From the NCBI GenBank assembly GCA_905209435.1, contig CAJLTE010000006.1, positions 1-64,000 on the forward strand: DNA of 64,000 bases, given 5' to 3'. The notes under the pieces are model-generated. The model worked only from the letters and a program-made list of their open reading frames with translations, was not told the origin of the DNA and did not search any database. This stretch comes from an uncultured Blautia sp. (GTDB taxonomy: Bacteria > Bacillota_A > Clostridia > Lachnospirales > Lachnospiraceae). Below are positions 32,548-41,017 of this stretch, one piece after another. The position numbers and the translations under genes are program-made. Positions within the stretch are counted from its first letter, which is position 1. Each line of letters begins with the position of its first letter.

Positions 32548-33813
32548 ATGAAAAATTGGAAAAGTATTACGGCCGGCGTAAGCTGTTTATCAATGCTGCT
32601 CACAGCAGGGATGTCCACAACATCTGCAGCAGAGATTACAGAAATTCCGGAACAGAGCATTGTATACTGGTCCATGTGGGAGGAAAATGAACCACAGGCA
32701 GATGTGATCAAGGAAGCAGCTGAGGACTATGAAGCAGCAACTGGTATTTCTGTAGAGATTGAGTGGAAAGGCAGAGAAATTCAGTCTCTGATCGAACCCG
32801 CACTGGATGCAGGTGAACAGATCGACCTTTTTGATGACGACTATCAGAGGATGGTGCAGGAACATAAGGAATATCTGGCAGAACTGAAGAAGATGGCGGA
32901 CACTGTAGACTACGAGAACCACATTATGCCGGTACTGTTGGAACAGGTGAAGAACTGGGGAAACGGAGAACTGCTTGCTATGCCTTACCAGCCTTATATC
33001 ACAGGAGTCTGGTATAACAAGGATTTGTGGGAGGAAGCAGGTCTTGCTGAACAGGATATACCAGATACCTGGGAAAAATTACTCAGGGTGTGCCGCAAGA
33101 TTAAGAACAGTGACAGTGGTTTAAGTGCTATGACCTGCGACGAACAGTATGTAAATTTGCTGTATGGCTACCAGCTTGCAAGATACCTGGGACAGGAAAA
33201 AGTTCAGCAGATGATCCATAACTGCAGCTGGTCTCAGATTTCAGAGGCGAAAAAGGCAGCAGAAGATATCAGAACGTTGTTTTTTGCCGGCTACATGAGT
33301 AAAAGTGCACCGGCAGAGCATCCGGAAGGGCAGGATGAAGTCGGAGATGGAGAAGCAGTCATGGTTTTGCAGGGATCCTGGACTCCGAATGAAGTGACAG
33401 AAGATACAGGTTCTGATGATACATGGGGATTCTTTCCGTGGCCTGCGGTCAAAGACGGAACAGATGGCACAGAAGGGATTATGGTAGGTGCGCAGGGATT
33501 TGGCATAACAAAAGATTCTCAGATGAAGCAGGAAGCCTTTGATTTTGCCTATTCTGTGTGTACCGGTGAAACAGATATGAAAATGACGGATGCAGTAAAT
33601 TCTATCCCTGCAGATGCAGATAATACCCAGTGGCCGGAAATGCTGTCTGATGCGGCTTCTTACATGGAGAATATGTCGAAACCTTATATGTGGGCTGCAG
33701 GACTGGAAGCAGATCTGGATTACAAAGATCAGATACAGACAGAACTTTTAAAGCTTACAAAATTAGAAGAAACACCGGATGAATTTATAGAAAATCTCAG
33801 TAATATGGATTAG
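32548..33813 (+). CDS. Extracellular sugar-binding protein (orphan, paralog 1)
   Basis: A 421-aa periplasmic-type binding protein of the family-1 sugar ABC systems. It has a Sec signal (MKNWKSITAG..., cleavage near TSAAEI) and no good lipobox. After it comes VYWSMWEENEPQADVIKEA, nearly the same as VYWSMWEATEPQGQVIQEA in the protein at 35047, and the two align along their length, so they arose by duplication. The ATG at 32548 has GGAGGAAG 11 bases before; a GTG at 32509 would put a charged tail before the signal. No permease adjoins it; it may share those at 36476-38273. Confidence 0.88.
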   Translation: MKNWKSITAGVSCLSMLLTAGMSTTSAAEITEIPEQSIVYWSMWEENEPQADVIKEAAEDYEAATGISVEIEWKGREIQSLIEPALDAGEQIDLFDDDYQRMVQEHKEYLAELKKMADTVDYENHIMPVLLEQVKNWGNGELLAMPYQPYITGVWYNKDLWEEAGLAEQDIPDTWEKLLRVCRKIKNSDSGLSAMTCDEQYVNLLYGYQLARYLGQEKVQQMIHNCSWSQISEAKKAAEDIRTLFFAGYMSKSAPAEHPEGQDEVGDGEAVMVLQGSWTPNEVTEDTGSDDTWGFFPWPAVKDGTDGTEGIMVGAQGFGITKDSQMKQEAFDFAYSVCTGETDMKMTDAVNSIPADADNTQWPEMLSDAASYMENMSKPYMWAAGLEADLDYKDQIQTELLKLTKLEETPDEFIENLSNMD

Positions 33814-33851
33814 AAAGTCTGCTCAGACAAGTTATAAGATGTTTTTAAGTA

Positions 33852-34748
33852 TCAGCGCTCTCGTTCAGAGAGCGCTTTTATTGATGTTATATATTCCGTA
33901 GGAGTCATCCCAGAAATTTTTTTAAATTGTCTGGAGAAGTAATGAATGGAAGAATATCCCAGAAATTCTGAAATCTGAGTGAAATTCATCTGGTTTTCAC
34001 GGATCAGTTGTCTGGCATATGCAATCTTTAAACGGGAAAAGAATTCCATAGTTCCGCATTGATGCTGTTCCTGAAACATTTTCTGCAGCTGGGACCGGCC
34101 GATCATATTGTCATGACACAGATCATAAAGAGTGATATTTTCCCGGATATGATCTTCCATGTAAGCGATGACCCTTTTATATACAGCGGAATTATTTTTA
34201 AGATTAACAAATTTACTGATAGGTACAGTCATCGGGGGTGAAGAGTTTCTACGGATCATGTAGATCAGCATTTGCTGAAGATAAAGACGGATCAGCTGCT
34301 GTGAGCCAAACATGAAATCTTCTTTCTTTTCCATTTTTTCTGTGTAAGGATTGTCCAGCGGAGTTGCAATACAGCGCCGTGCCTCGGCAACCAGCATTCC
34401 CATAAGATTTCTTTCGGAATCAGAAAGTTTCAGCAGCTTCTCTTCAAAAAATTTCATACATGGAGAATCACATTCAAAAGAAACCACCACAATGTTCGGA
34501 GCAGTATTTCCGATAGCAGTCAGGTTGTGAAATTCATTTGGTTTATGAAAGATAATCTGTCCGCTGGTCAGATGGTAAGTTCCATTATCTGTCTGTATTT
34601 CTGCCTTTCCTTTATCTACACATTGAAATTCCCAGAAATCATGACGCTCTCCTGCGAAATGAAAATCACTTCTGTATTCAAAATAATGGATTGTATAAAT
34701 TCGTTCAATATGAATATCTTCATCCAGATACATACTTTCAAACGCCAT
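33852..34748 (-). CDS. AraC-family transcription regulator
   Basis: A 298-aa regulator. The N-terminal cupin (about 10-100; HYFEYRSDFHFAGERHDFWEF, ...TSGQIIFHKPNEFHN) should bind a sugar, and the C-terminal 100 residues hold two helix-turn-helix units (NITLYDLCHDNMIGRSQLQKMF and MNFTQISEFLGYSSIHYFSRQF). It is divergent from the 35047 sugar transporter operon, with five TTTRTRCAA-like sites between, and most likely activates that operon when the sugar is present. The two flanking binding-protein genes suggest both are targets. Confidence 0.92.
   Translation of the reverse strand: MAFESMYLDEDIHIERIYTIHYFEYRSDFHFAGERHDFWEFQCVDKGKAEIQTDNGTYHLTSGQIIFHKPNEFHNLTAIGNTAPNIVVVSFECDSPCMKFFEEKLLKLSDSERNLMGMLVAEARRCIATPLDNPYTEKMEKKEDFMFGSQQLIRLYLQQMLIYMIRRNSSPPMTVPISKFVNLKNNSAVYKRVIAYMEDHIRENITLYDLCHDNMIGRSQLQKMFQEQHQCGTMEFFSRLKIAYARQLIRENQMNFTQISEFLGYSSIHYFSRQFKKISGMTPTEYITSIKALSERER
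33854..33880. terminator. Bidirectional terminator between sugar-binding protein and AraC genes
   Basis: AGCGCTCTC (33854-33862) pairs with GAGAGCGCT (33868-33876), then TTTTA. The last codons of the AraC gene (SERER and stop) are encoded by this hairpin. Confidence 0.85.
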
Positions 34749-34812
34749 GAATGTATCGCTTCCCTTCTGTCATGATCTTTAATAAAAAAATTTTGACTCT
34801 AACATCTTAATG

Positions 34813-34933
34813 TTTATGCAATATAAGAAATGATTGCTTTGTACAAGTATACAACAAAAAAGAATGAAAAACCAGTTGGAAATGAATTTTTGTACAAAAG
34901 AAATGGACGTTTATGCAAATACTATTTGTGCAA
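34813..34933. promoter_or_regulatory. Five repeated sites, likely AraC-type operators
   Basis: TTTATGCAA (34813, 34910), TTTGTACAA (34838, 34889) and TTTGTGCAA (34925) share the consensus TTTRTRCAA. All lie in the 298-bp divergent region between the AraC gene and the sugar transporter operon. TAAAAT at about 34940 is a possible -10 for the transporter side, with the last site at -35. Confidence 0.65.
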
Positions 34934-35046
34934 AAATGATAAAATAATAACTACTAAATGAAATAATTGTTGAAAATCAACAAAAGAGAAAAGAGCGAAA
35001 AAAGAAAAAGACAAAATGTCAAAACCGACAAAGGAGGAAAAAGGTT

Positions 35047-36297
35047 ATGGGTATGAAGAAAAAGATGCTTAGTGCAACATTATGTGCAGTTATGGTTGGT
35101 TCACTTGCAGCACCGGCTTTCACTGTTCAGGCAGATGATGACACATTAGTTTACTGGTCTATGTGGGAAGCTACAGAACCACAGGGACAGGTAATTCAGG
35201 AAGCAGTTGATGCATATACAGAGCAGACCGGAGTAAAGGTAGATCTTCAGTTTAAGGGACGTACCGGAAACCGTGAAGCACTTCAGCCTGCACTGGATGG
35301 TGGCACACAGATCGACATTTTTGACGAAGATATTGACCGTGTAAATGGAATGTATGGCAAATATCTGCTGGATCTGGAAGACCTTGCAAAAGAGAATGAT
35401 TATGAAGCAACTGCAAATGCAGGTCTGATCGCAGCATGCCGTGACGCTGGCGGCGGCACATTAAAGACAATTCCATATCAGCCAAACGTATTTGCTTTCT
35501 TCTATAACAAAGATCTGTTTGAGCAGGCAGGAATCACAGAAGAACCGAAGACATGGGATGAATTCAAAGATGTATGCCAGAAATTAAAAGATGCAGGAAT
35601 CACACCAATGACTATGGATGATGCCTATGCAACATGTGTGATCGGATATCATCTTGCAAGACTGGTTGGCGAAGATAAAGTAAAAGAGATCGTAACTGAA
35701 GGTGAATGGGATGATCCTGCAGTTCTTCAGATGGCACAGGATATCGAAGAACTTGCATCTAACGGATATTATTCAGAGATGGTTGGTTCCAACGTATGGC
35801 CTGCAGGTCAGAACACAGAGCTTGCACTTGGAACAGCTGCAATGTATCTGAATGGCTCCTGGTTACCAAACGAAGTAAAAGAGATGGCAGGTCCTGACTT
35901 CCACTGGGGATGCTTCGCATATCCGGCACTTACAGACGGAGCAAACGGAATCGAAACAAACAACTTTGGTGCACAGGTATTTGGTATTAACAAAGATACA
36001 AAACTTGCAAAAGAAGCATTTGATCTGATCACATTCATTACAAAAGGTGAATATGACCAGAAGCTTGCAGAAGAATCTGTAGGTATTCCATCTGACACTA
36101 CAAACACAGAATGGCCGGAAATGGTTGCATGCGCAAAACCTGTTATCGAGCAGAGCACAAACCGTTTCACATGGGCATGCGGTGTAGAATCTAACGTAGA
36201 CATGACTCCGGTTATCAAAGAGAACTTTATCAAATTAATGGCTGGCTCTATTACTGCAGATGAATTTGTTTCCGCTATGCAGGATGCAGCGAAATAA
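35047..36297 (+). CDS. Extracellular sugar-binding protein (paralog 2)
   Basis: A 416-aa secreted substrate-binding protein: Sec signal MGMKKKMLSATLCAVMVGSL... with cleavage near VQADDD, then LVYWSMWEATEPQ. TIPYQPNVFAFFYNKDLFEQAGI, AAMYLNGSW and the aromatic-rich body are typical of family-1 sugar-binding proteins. The ATG at 35047 is nine bases after AAGGAGG. It heads the AraC-controlled operon with two permeases; no ATPase gene is present, so a shared MsmK/UgpC-type ATPase (for instance 46466) may power it. The exact sugar is unknown; a hexosamine-containing glycan is suggested by downstream genes. Confidence 0.92.
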   Translation: MGMKKKMLSATLCAVMVGSLAAPAFTVQADDDTLVYWSMWEATEPQGQVIQEAVDAYTEQTGVKVDLQFKGRTGNREALQPALDGGTQIDIFDEDIDRVNGMYGKYLLDLEDLAKENDYEATANAGLIAACRDAGGGTLKTIPYQPNVFAFFYNKDLFEQAGITEEPKTWDEFKDVCQKLKDAGITPMTMDDAYATCVIGYHLARLVGEDKVKEIVTEGEWDDPAVLQMAQDIEELASNGYYSEMVGSNVWPAGQNTELALGTAAMYLNGSWLPNEVKEMAGPDFHWGCFAYPALTDGANGIETNNFGAQVFGINKDTKLAKEAFDLITFITKGEYDQKLAEESVGIPSDTTNTEWPEMVACAKPVIEQSTNRFTWACGVESNVDMTPVIKENFIKLMAGSITADEFVSAMQDAAK

Positions 36298-36312
36298 ATA
36301 AAGAATTTATAG

Positions 36313-36350
36313 AGATGGTGGCATCGTATCTACGCTGCCGCCATCTTTCT
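36313..36350 (+). terminator. Attenuating terminator after the sugar-binding protein gene
   Basis: AGATGGTGGCA (36313-36323) pairs with TGCCGCCATCT (36336-36346, one G-T pair), then TTCTTTAT. Partial read-through would give more binding protein than permease, as usual in such operons. Confidence 0.75.
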
Positions 36351-36362
36351 TTATGAATATCT

Positions 36363-36455
36363 AGGATGCAGTGTGCCAGTGGCACACGTTTTGCAACGAC
36401 CGTAGTGGGACGAAGATGCGGGAGCGAAGCGTAGCAATCCGTAGATATGGTATTA
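36363..36455. repeat. Intergenic dyad-rich element between binding protein and permease genes
   Basis: GTGTGCC-AGT-GGCACAC (36371-36387) is followed by a GC-rich stretch CGTAGTGGGACGAAGATGCG and GGAGCGAAGCGTAGCAATCCG unlike its AT-rich surroundings. The style (GCGAAGCG blocks) recalls the elements at 19273 and 53509, but the sequence is different. Confidence 0.5.
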
Positions 36456-36475
36456 CTTACAAAGGAGGTATTTTC

Positions 36476-37381
36476 TTGAAGAAGAATAAAACGATGATCG
36501 TTGTATTTCTGACTCCGGCAGTTCTGCTGTTTCTGGGAATCTTTCTTTATCCGATTATCAGAACAGTCATCATGAGCTTTTTCAAGATTGACGGAGTTAC
36601 AGATTCCATGGATTTATGGAAATTTGTAGGTTTTGGAAATTATACAAAACTGATAAATACCAGCCTGTTCAGAACATCATTTTTTAATCTGTTCCGTATC
36701 TGGCTGGTTGGAGGCCTGGTGGTAATGAGTCTGTCTCTTTTATTTGCAGTTATTCTTACCAGTGGGATCAGAGGAAAGAAATTTTTCCGTGCCATTATTT
36801 ATATGCCGAATATTGTCAGTGCAGTAGCGCTTGCAACCATGTGGCTGCAGTATGTGTTCAGTCCAAGATATGGTCTGTTGAAAGATTCCTTTACAGCACT
36901 TCATCTGGATAATCTGGCAAAGATTCAGTTCCTGGATAATGACCATAAATTCTGGGCATTACTGTTTGCCTACTGTTTCGGGATGGTAGGATACCATATG
37001 CTGATCTGGCTCAGCGGTATTGAGCGTATCAGTCCGGAATATTATGAAGCAGCAACTATTGACGGAGCTACCAAACCAGCACAGTTTCGCTATATGACTC
37101 TTCCTCTGTTAAAAGGAGTGTTTAAAACAAATATCACGATGTGGTCCGTAAGCAGTGTGGGATTTTTTGTATGGTCACAGCTTTTCTCTACAGTAACTGC
37201 AGACACACAGACAATTACGCCTTATGTTTATATGTACATGCAGATTTTTGGCGGCGGTAATACAGTTACAGAACGAAATGCAGGTCTGGGAGCTGCTATT
37301 GGTGTACTGCTTAGTATTTGTGTTGTGATCGTATTTACAGTATGTAACAAAATGATTAAAGATGATGATCTGGAATTCTAA
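36476..37381 (+). CDS. Sugar ABC permease, MalF/UgpA type
   Basis: A 301-aa membrane subunit with six helices. The coupling loop reads YYEAATIDGATKPAQFRYMTLP, the EAA motif that docks the ATPase. The start is TTG at 36476, seven bases after AAAGGAGG; no ATG near the first helix has a ribosome site, and the frame further upstream runs through the repeat element. It pairs with the next gene and the binding protein at 35047. Confidence 0.92.
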   Translation: MKKNKTMIVVFLTPAVLLFLGIFLYPIIRTVIMSFFKIDGVTDSMDLWKFVGFGNYTKLINTSLFRTSFFNLFRIWLVGGLVVMSLSLLFAVILTSGIRGKKFFRAIIYMPNIVSAVALATMWLQYVFSPRYGLLKDSFTALHLDNLAKIQFLDNDHKFWALLFAYCFGMVGYHMLIWLSGIERISPEYYEAATIDGATKPAQFRYMTLPLLKGVFKTNITMWSVSSVGFFVWSQLFSTVTADTQTITPYVYMYMQIFGGGNTVTERNAGLGAAIGVLLSICVVIVFTVCNKMIKDDDLEF

Positions 37382-37394
37382 GGAGGGATGAAAA

Positions 37395-38273
37395 ATGGCA
37401 AAAGAAAAAGAGGCACGAAGACCCTTTAATCTGAAAAAAGAAATCAAACTCCTGCCAGGATATATCATCCTGCTTATCTGGGTGATCTTTACCATCGCAC
37501 TTCTTGGATGGGTATTTGGAGCAAGTTTTTCCACAACAGCAGAAATATTCCAGGGAAAGGCTCTGAAGTTTGAATCAGGACTGCATTTTGAAAATTATGC
37601 AAAGGCATGGAACGGTGCCGGTGTTGCGGGATTTTTCGGAAATTCTCTGATCTATTCCGTGATTTCCTGTACGATTCTGATCCTGGTGTGTGCACCAGCA
37701 GCTTACGTATTGTCCAGATTTGATTTTATTGCAAATAAATTTATACAGACCAGTTTTGTATCTGCTATGGGCGTTCCGGCAATCATGGTTGTACTCCCGC
37801 TGTTCAGCATCATTTCCGGTATGGGAATCCTGAATAACGTGGCAGCCGGAAGGACTGTTCTGATCATTTTGTATGTAGGAATCAATGTACCGTATACGAC
37901 GATTTTTCTGCTCACTTTTTTCAGTAATATCTCCAGAACTTATGAGGAAGCAGCAGCTATTGACGGATGCCCTCCGATGAGAACGTTCTGGAAAATCATG
38001 TTCCCGATGGCACAGTCAGGAATTGTGACAGTAACGATTTTTAACTTTATTAATATATGGAATGAATATTTTCTGTCACTGATTTTTGCAAGTTCTGATA
38101 AACTGAAACCTGTTGCACCCGGACTTTACGGAATGATTAACTCTATGAAATATACAGGTGACTGGGCGGGAATGTTTGCAGCGGTAATTATTGTATTCCT
38201 GCCGACATTTGTTCTGTATATTTTCCTGTCAGAAAAAATTATTGGCGGTGTTACTGGTGGTATCAAGGGATGA
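37395..38273 (+). CDS. Sugar ABC permease, MalG/UgpE type
   Basis: A 292-aa second permease subunit, starting 13 bases after the first with AAGGAGGGATG before the ATG. Six helices; EAA loop TYEEAAAIDGCPPMRTFWKIMFP. An N-terminal cytoplasmic tail of about 20 residues is lysine-rich. Together with the previous gene it forms the channel. A weak short hairpin followed by TTTTTT (about 38301-38322) may end this transcript. Confidence 0.92.
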   Translation: MAKEKEARRPFNLKKEIKLLPGYIILLIWVIFTIALLGWVFGASFSTTAEIFQGKALKFESGLHFENYAKAWNGAGVAGFFGNSLIYSVISCTILILVCAPAAYVLSRFDFIANKFIQTSFVSAMGVPAIMVVLPLFSIISGMGILNNVAAGRTVLIILYVGINVPYTTIFLLTFFSNISRTYEEAAAIDGCPPMRTFWKIMFPMAQSGIVTVTIFNFINIWNEYFLSLIFASSDKLKPVAPGLYGMINSMKYTGDWAGMFAAVIIVFLPTFVLYIFLSEKIIGGVTGGIKG

Positions 38274-38320
38274 TGACGGGAAATTGGCAAATATTAAGGT
38301 GTGTCGCGGAGAACACTTTT

Positions 38321-38367
38321 TTGACCCTGAAATCATAGTATGATAAGATAAATGTAAAACGTTACCA
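38321..38367 (+). promoter_or_regulatory. Promoter and LacI/CcpA-like operator before the nucleotidyltransferase gene
   Basis: TTGACC (38321-38326), 17 bases, TAAGAT (38344-38349). Just after it TGTAAAACGTTACCA (38353-38367) has the central CG and flanking arms of LacI-family or cre sites, though one base longer than the cre consensus. Confidence 0.5.
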
Positions 38368-38464
38368 TGCAGGAAAGCAAAGATTTGCAATCTGGCGGAC
38401 AAGTGTTCCGCAAATAGCAGCTGCAGGAGAACGAAAAACATTTAAAGAAAAGAGGATTAATATT

Positions 38465-39391
38465 ATGAATAAACCAGTATTAGTAGTTATGGCAGCAGGA
38501 ATGGGAAGTCGTTACGGCGGTCTGAAACAGATTGATCCGGTGGATAAAGAGGGACATATCATTATGGATTTCTCCATTTATGATGCAGTAAAAGCAGGAT
38601 TTCAGAAAGTAATTTTCATTATCAAAAAAGAAAACGAAGCTGATTTCAGAAGTGCGATTGGTGATCGTCTCAGCAATCAGCTCGAAGTTTCTTATGTATT
38701 CCAGGATCTCCATAACATTCCGGCAGGCTATGAAGTACCGGATGGACGTGTGAAACCATGGGGAACTGGACATGCAGTATTAAGCTGCATCGATGAGATT
38801 GACGGTCCATTCGTTGTTATCAATGCAGATGATTATTACGGAAGCCACGCATTTAAGATGGCGTATGATTACCTTACAGAAAATGAAGATACAGCAGATC
38901 TTTATAAATATATGATGGTTGGATACAAACTGGAAAATACACTGACAGAGAACGGTCATGTAGCAAGAGGTGTATGCGTGACAGACGAAGAGGGTCATCT
39001 TCTGAAAATCAATGAGCGTACACATATTGAAAAGCATGACGGCGGAACTGCTTATACAGAAGACGACGGAAAAACATGGACTATGCTTCCGGAGGGCAGC
39101 ACTGTTTCCATGAACATGTGGGGATTCTCAGCAAGCATCCTTAAGGAATTAAAAGACAGATTCCCGAAATTCCTGGATGAGAATCTGAAAGTAAACCCGT
39201 TGAAATGCGAATATTTCCTGCCATTTGTAGTAGATGAACTTCTCTGTGAGAAGAAAGCAACTGTAAAAGTTCTGAAATCTATGGATAAATGGTATGGCGT
39301 AACCTACAAAGAAGATAAACCTGTGGTAGTAGCTGCCATTCAGAAATTAAAAGATGGAGGGCTGTATCCACAGAAATTATGGGAGGAATAA
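38465..39391 (+). CDS. Sugar-1-phosphate nucleotidyltransferase
   Basis: A 308-aa enzyme with the NTP-transferase fold. VLVVMAAGMGSRYGGLKQ (5-22) is the nucleotide-binding signature and VVINADDYYG the metal-binding Asp pair. It should couple a hexose- or hexosamine-1-phosphate to a nucleoside triphosphate, probably UTP. The next gene, four bases on, encodes an N-acetylhexosamine-1-kinase-like protein that could supply the 1-phosphate, and galE follows. Sugar and nucleotide specificity are inferred from this context, not shown. Confidence 0.85.
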   Translation: MNKPVLVVMAAGMGSRYGGLKQIDPVDKEGHIIMDFSIYDAVKAGFQKVIFIIKKENEADFRSAIGDRLSNQLEVSYVFQDLHNIPAGYEVPDGRVKPWGTGHAVLSCIDEIDGPFVVINADDYYGSHAFKMAYDYLTENEDTADLYKYMMVGYKLENTLTENGHVARGVCVTDEEGHLLKINERTHIEKHDGGTAYTEDDGKTWTMLPEGSTVSMNMWGFSASILKELKDRFPKFLDENLKVNPLKCEYFLPFVVDELLCEKKATVKVLKSMDKWYGVTYKEDKPVVVAAIQKLKDGGLYPQKLWEE

Positions 39392-39395
39392 TTGA

Positions 39396-40490
39396 GTGGA
39401 AATTAACCGGGAGATAAAGAATATCACCAGCGCGTTTGTTCTGGAAGATAATTTGACAGAATGTGTCCCTTATGGAAGCGGGCATATTAATGATACTTAT
39501 CGTCTGACTTACGATACAGGCAAACATTATATTCTTCAGAAAATGAATAAGAGTATTTTTACAAAGCCTGTAGAACTGATGGAGAATGTCAGCGGGGTCA
39601 CAGCATGGCTGAAGAAAAAAATTCAGGAGAACGGCGGAGACGTAGAGAGAGAAACTCTGAATCTTGTGATGACCAGAGATGGATTTCCTTATTATGTAGA
39701 TCAGGAGGGAGAGTATTGGAGAGTTTATCTGTTTATAGAGAATGCGACCTGTTATGATATGGTAAAAGATGAGAATGACTTTTACCAGAGTGCGCTAGCT
39801 TTTGGAAATTTTCAGAGATTGCTGGCAGATTATCCAGCAGAAACTCTTCATGAGACTATCGTGAACTTCCACAATACAGTGGACAGACTGGATAAGTTTA
39901 AAGATGCTGTGGAGAAAGATGTATGTCACAGAGCAGCAGATGTGGAAAAAGAAATTCAGTTTGTACTGGATCGTACAGAACTGGCACATGTCCTGTGTGA
40001 CATGCAGGAGCAGGGAAAATTACCGCTTCGTGTTACACATAATGATACAAAACTGAATAACATTATGATCGATAATGTTACGGGAAAAGCTATCTGTGTC
40101 ATTGACCTTGATACAGTAATGCCGGGACTCTCTGTAAATGATTTTGGTGATTCTATCCGCTTTGGTGCAAGCACCGGAGCTGAGGATGAGAAAGATCTGA
40201 CAAAAGTGTCCTGTGATCTTCACCTGTATGAAGTCTATGTCAAAGGTTTTATAGAGGGATGCGGCGGTGCGCTGACAGAGACAGAACTGGATATGCTTCC
40301 GATGGGGGCAATCCTTATGACCTTTGAATGTGGAATGCGTTTCCTTGCCGATTATCTGGAGGGGGATCATTACTTCAAGATCCACAGAGAGGGACATAAT
40401 CTGGATCGCTGCAGAACACAGTTCAAACTGGTAAAAGATATGGAAGAAAAACTTTCCCGGATGAAAGAAATTGTAAATAAGTATAAATAA
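39396..40490 (+). CDS. APH-family sugar kinase, N-acetylhexosamine 1-kinase-like (NahK/LnpB)
   Basis: A 364-aa kinase of the aminoglycoside-phosphotransferase fold. The catalytic loop VTHNDTKLNNIMID has Asp217, and CVIDLDTVMPG has the metal Asp237, both in the form found in bifidobacterial NahK, which phosphorylates GlcNAc or GalNAc at C1. PYGSGHINDTYRL is the nucleotide loop. The GTG at 39396 follows GGGAGGAATAATTGA. With the nucleotidyltransferase before and galE after it, it outlines a hexosamine salvage path. No lacto-N-biose phosphorylase gene is in the window. Confidence 0.85.
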   Translation: MEINREIKNITSAFVLEDNLTECVPYGSGHINDTYRLTYDTGKHYILQKMNKSIFTKPVELMENVSGVTAWLKKKIQENGGDVERETLNLVMTRDGFPYYVDQEGEYWRVYLFIENATCYDMVKDENDFYQSALAFGNFQRLLADYPAETLHETIVNFHNTVDRLDKFKDAVEKDVCHRAADVEKEIQFVLDRTELAHVLCDMQEQGKLPLRVTHNDTKLNNIMIDNVTGKAICVIDLDTVMPGLSVNDFGDSIRFGASTGAEDEKDLTKVSCDLHLYEVYVKGFIEGCGGALTETELDMLPMGAILMTFECGMRFLADYLEGDHYFKIHREGHNLDRCRTQFKLVKDMEEKLSRMKEIVNKYK

Positions 40491-40539
40491 CCGTACATGT
40501 CCATGGAGACTTGCTTTTATGAACTGATTCGGATAGATT

Positions 40540-40583
40540 ATCCTGTGGGGATATGAGGAAAATCATATTTTTGCAGGATTTTT
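40540..40583 (+). terminator. Terminator after the kinase gene
   Basis: ATCCTG (40540-40545) and ATATGA pair with TCATAT and CAGGAT (40574-40579), then TTTTTC. Confidence 0.6.
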
Positions 40584-40657
40584 CTATATCATAGGAGATT
40601 ACTCCGTAATGTTCCTTTGATATAAAAAGCTCTCCATACAATATAGAGAAAATGTAT

Positions 40658-40687
40658 TTTACAGCTTACCATACATGAGGTTATAGA
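40658..40687 (+). promoter_or_regulatory. Possible distant promoter of galE
   Basis: TTTACA (40658-40663), 18 bases, TATAGA (40682-40687). This would give a galE leader of about 320 bases. I see no gene and no known riboswitch between 40584 and 41017. Confidence 0.35.
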
Positions 40688-41017
40688 ATACAGACGTGAA
40701 ATTTGGCAGATATGCAGCAGGATATCCGCAGAATTTTACAGATTACACTCAGAATTATCAAGGATATTTCTGATGTCGTGGACTAATATATGTATTGTTG
40801 AAAGAGAAAAAATAATAGAAATTGCAGAAAACAGGTATTGTGGCAAGGTAGTGACGCAGATAATATTAGGAAATTTGAAAAAATATGCGTCGCGGAATTT
40901 TACCAAAATCAAGCAAAGAAAAATGATAGATTAAATGATTCAGCTGGTTGTTGGTAAAAGAATTTTTTGCTCACAAAACTATGAAAACAGCAGGCAGACA
41001 GGTTAGGAGGAATTATT

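Noticed and set aside
38353..38367. Definite CcpA cre site
   Set aside because: It is one base longer than the cre consensus and slightly asymmetric, so it is kept only as a LacI/CcpA-like operator candidate.
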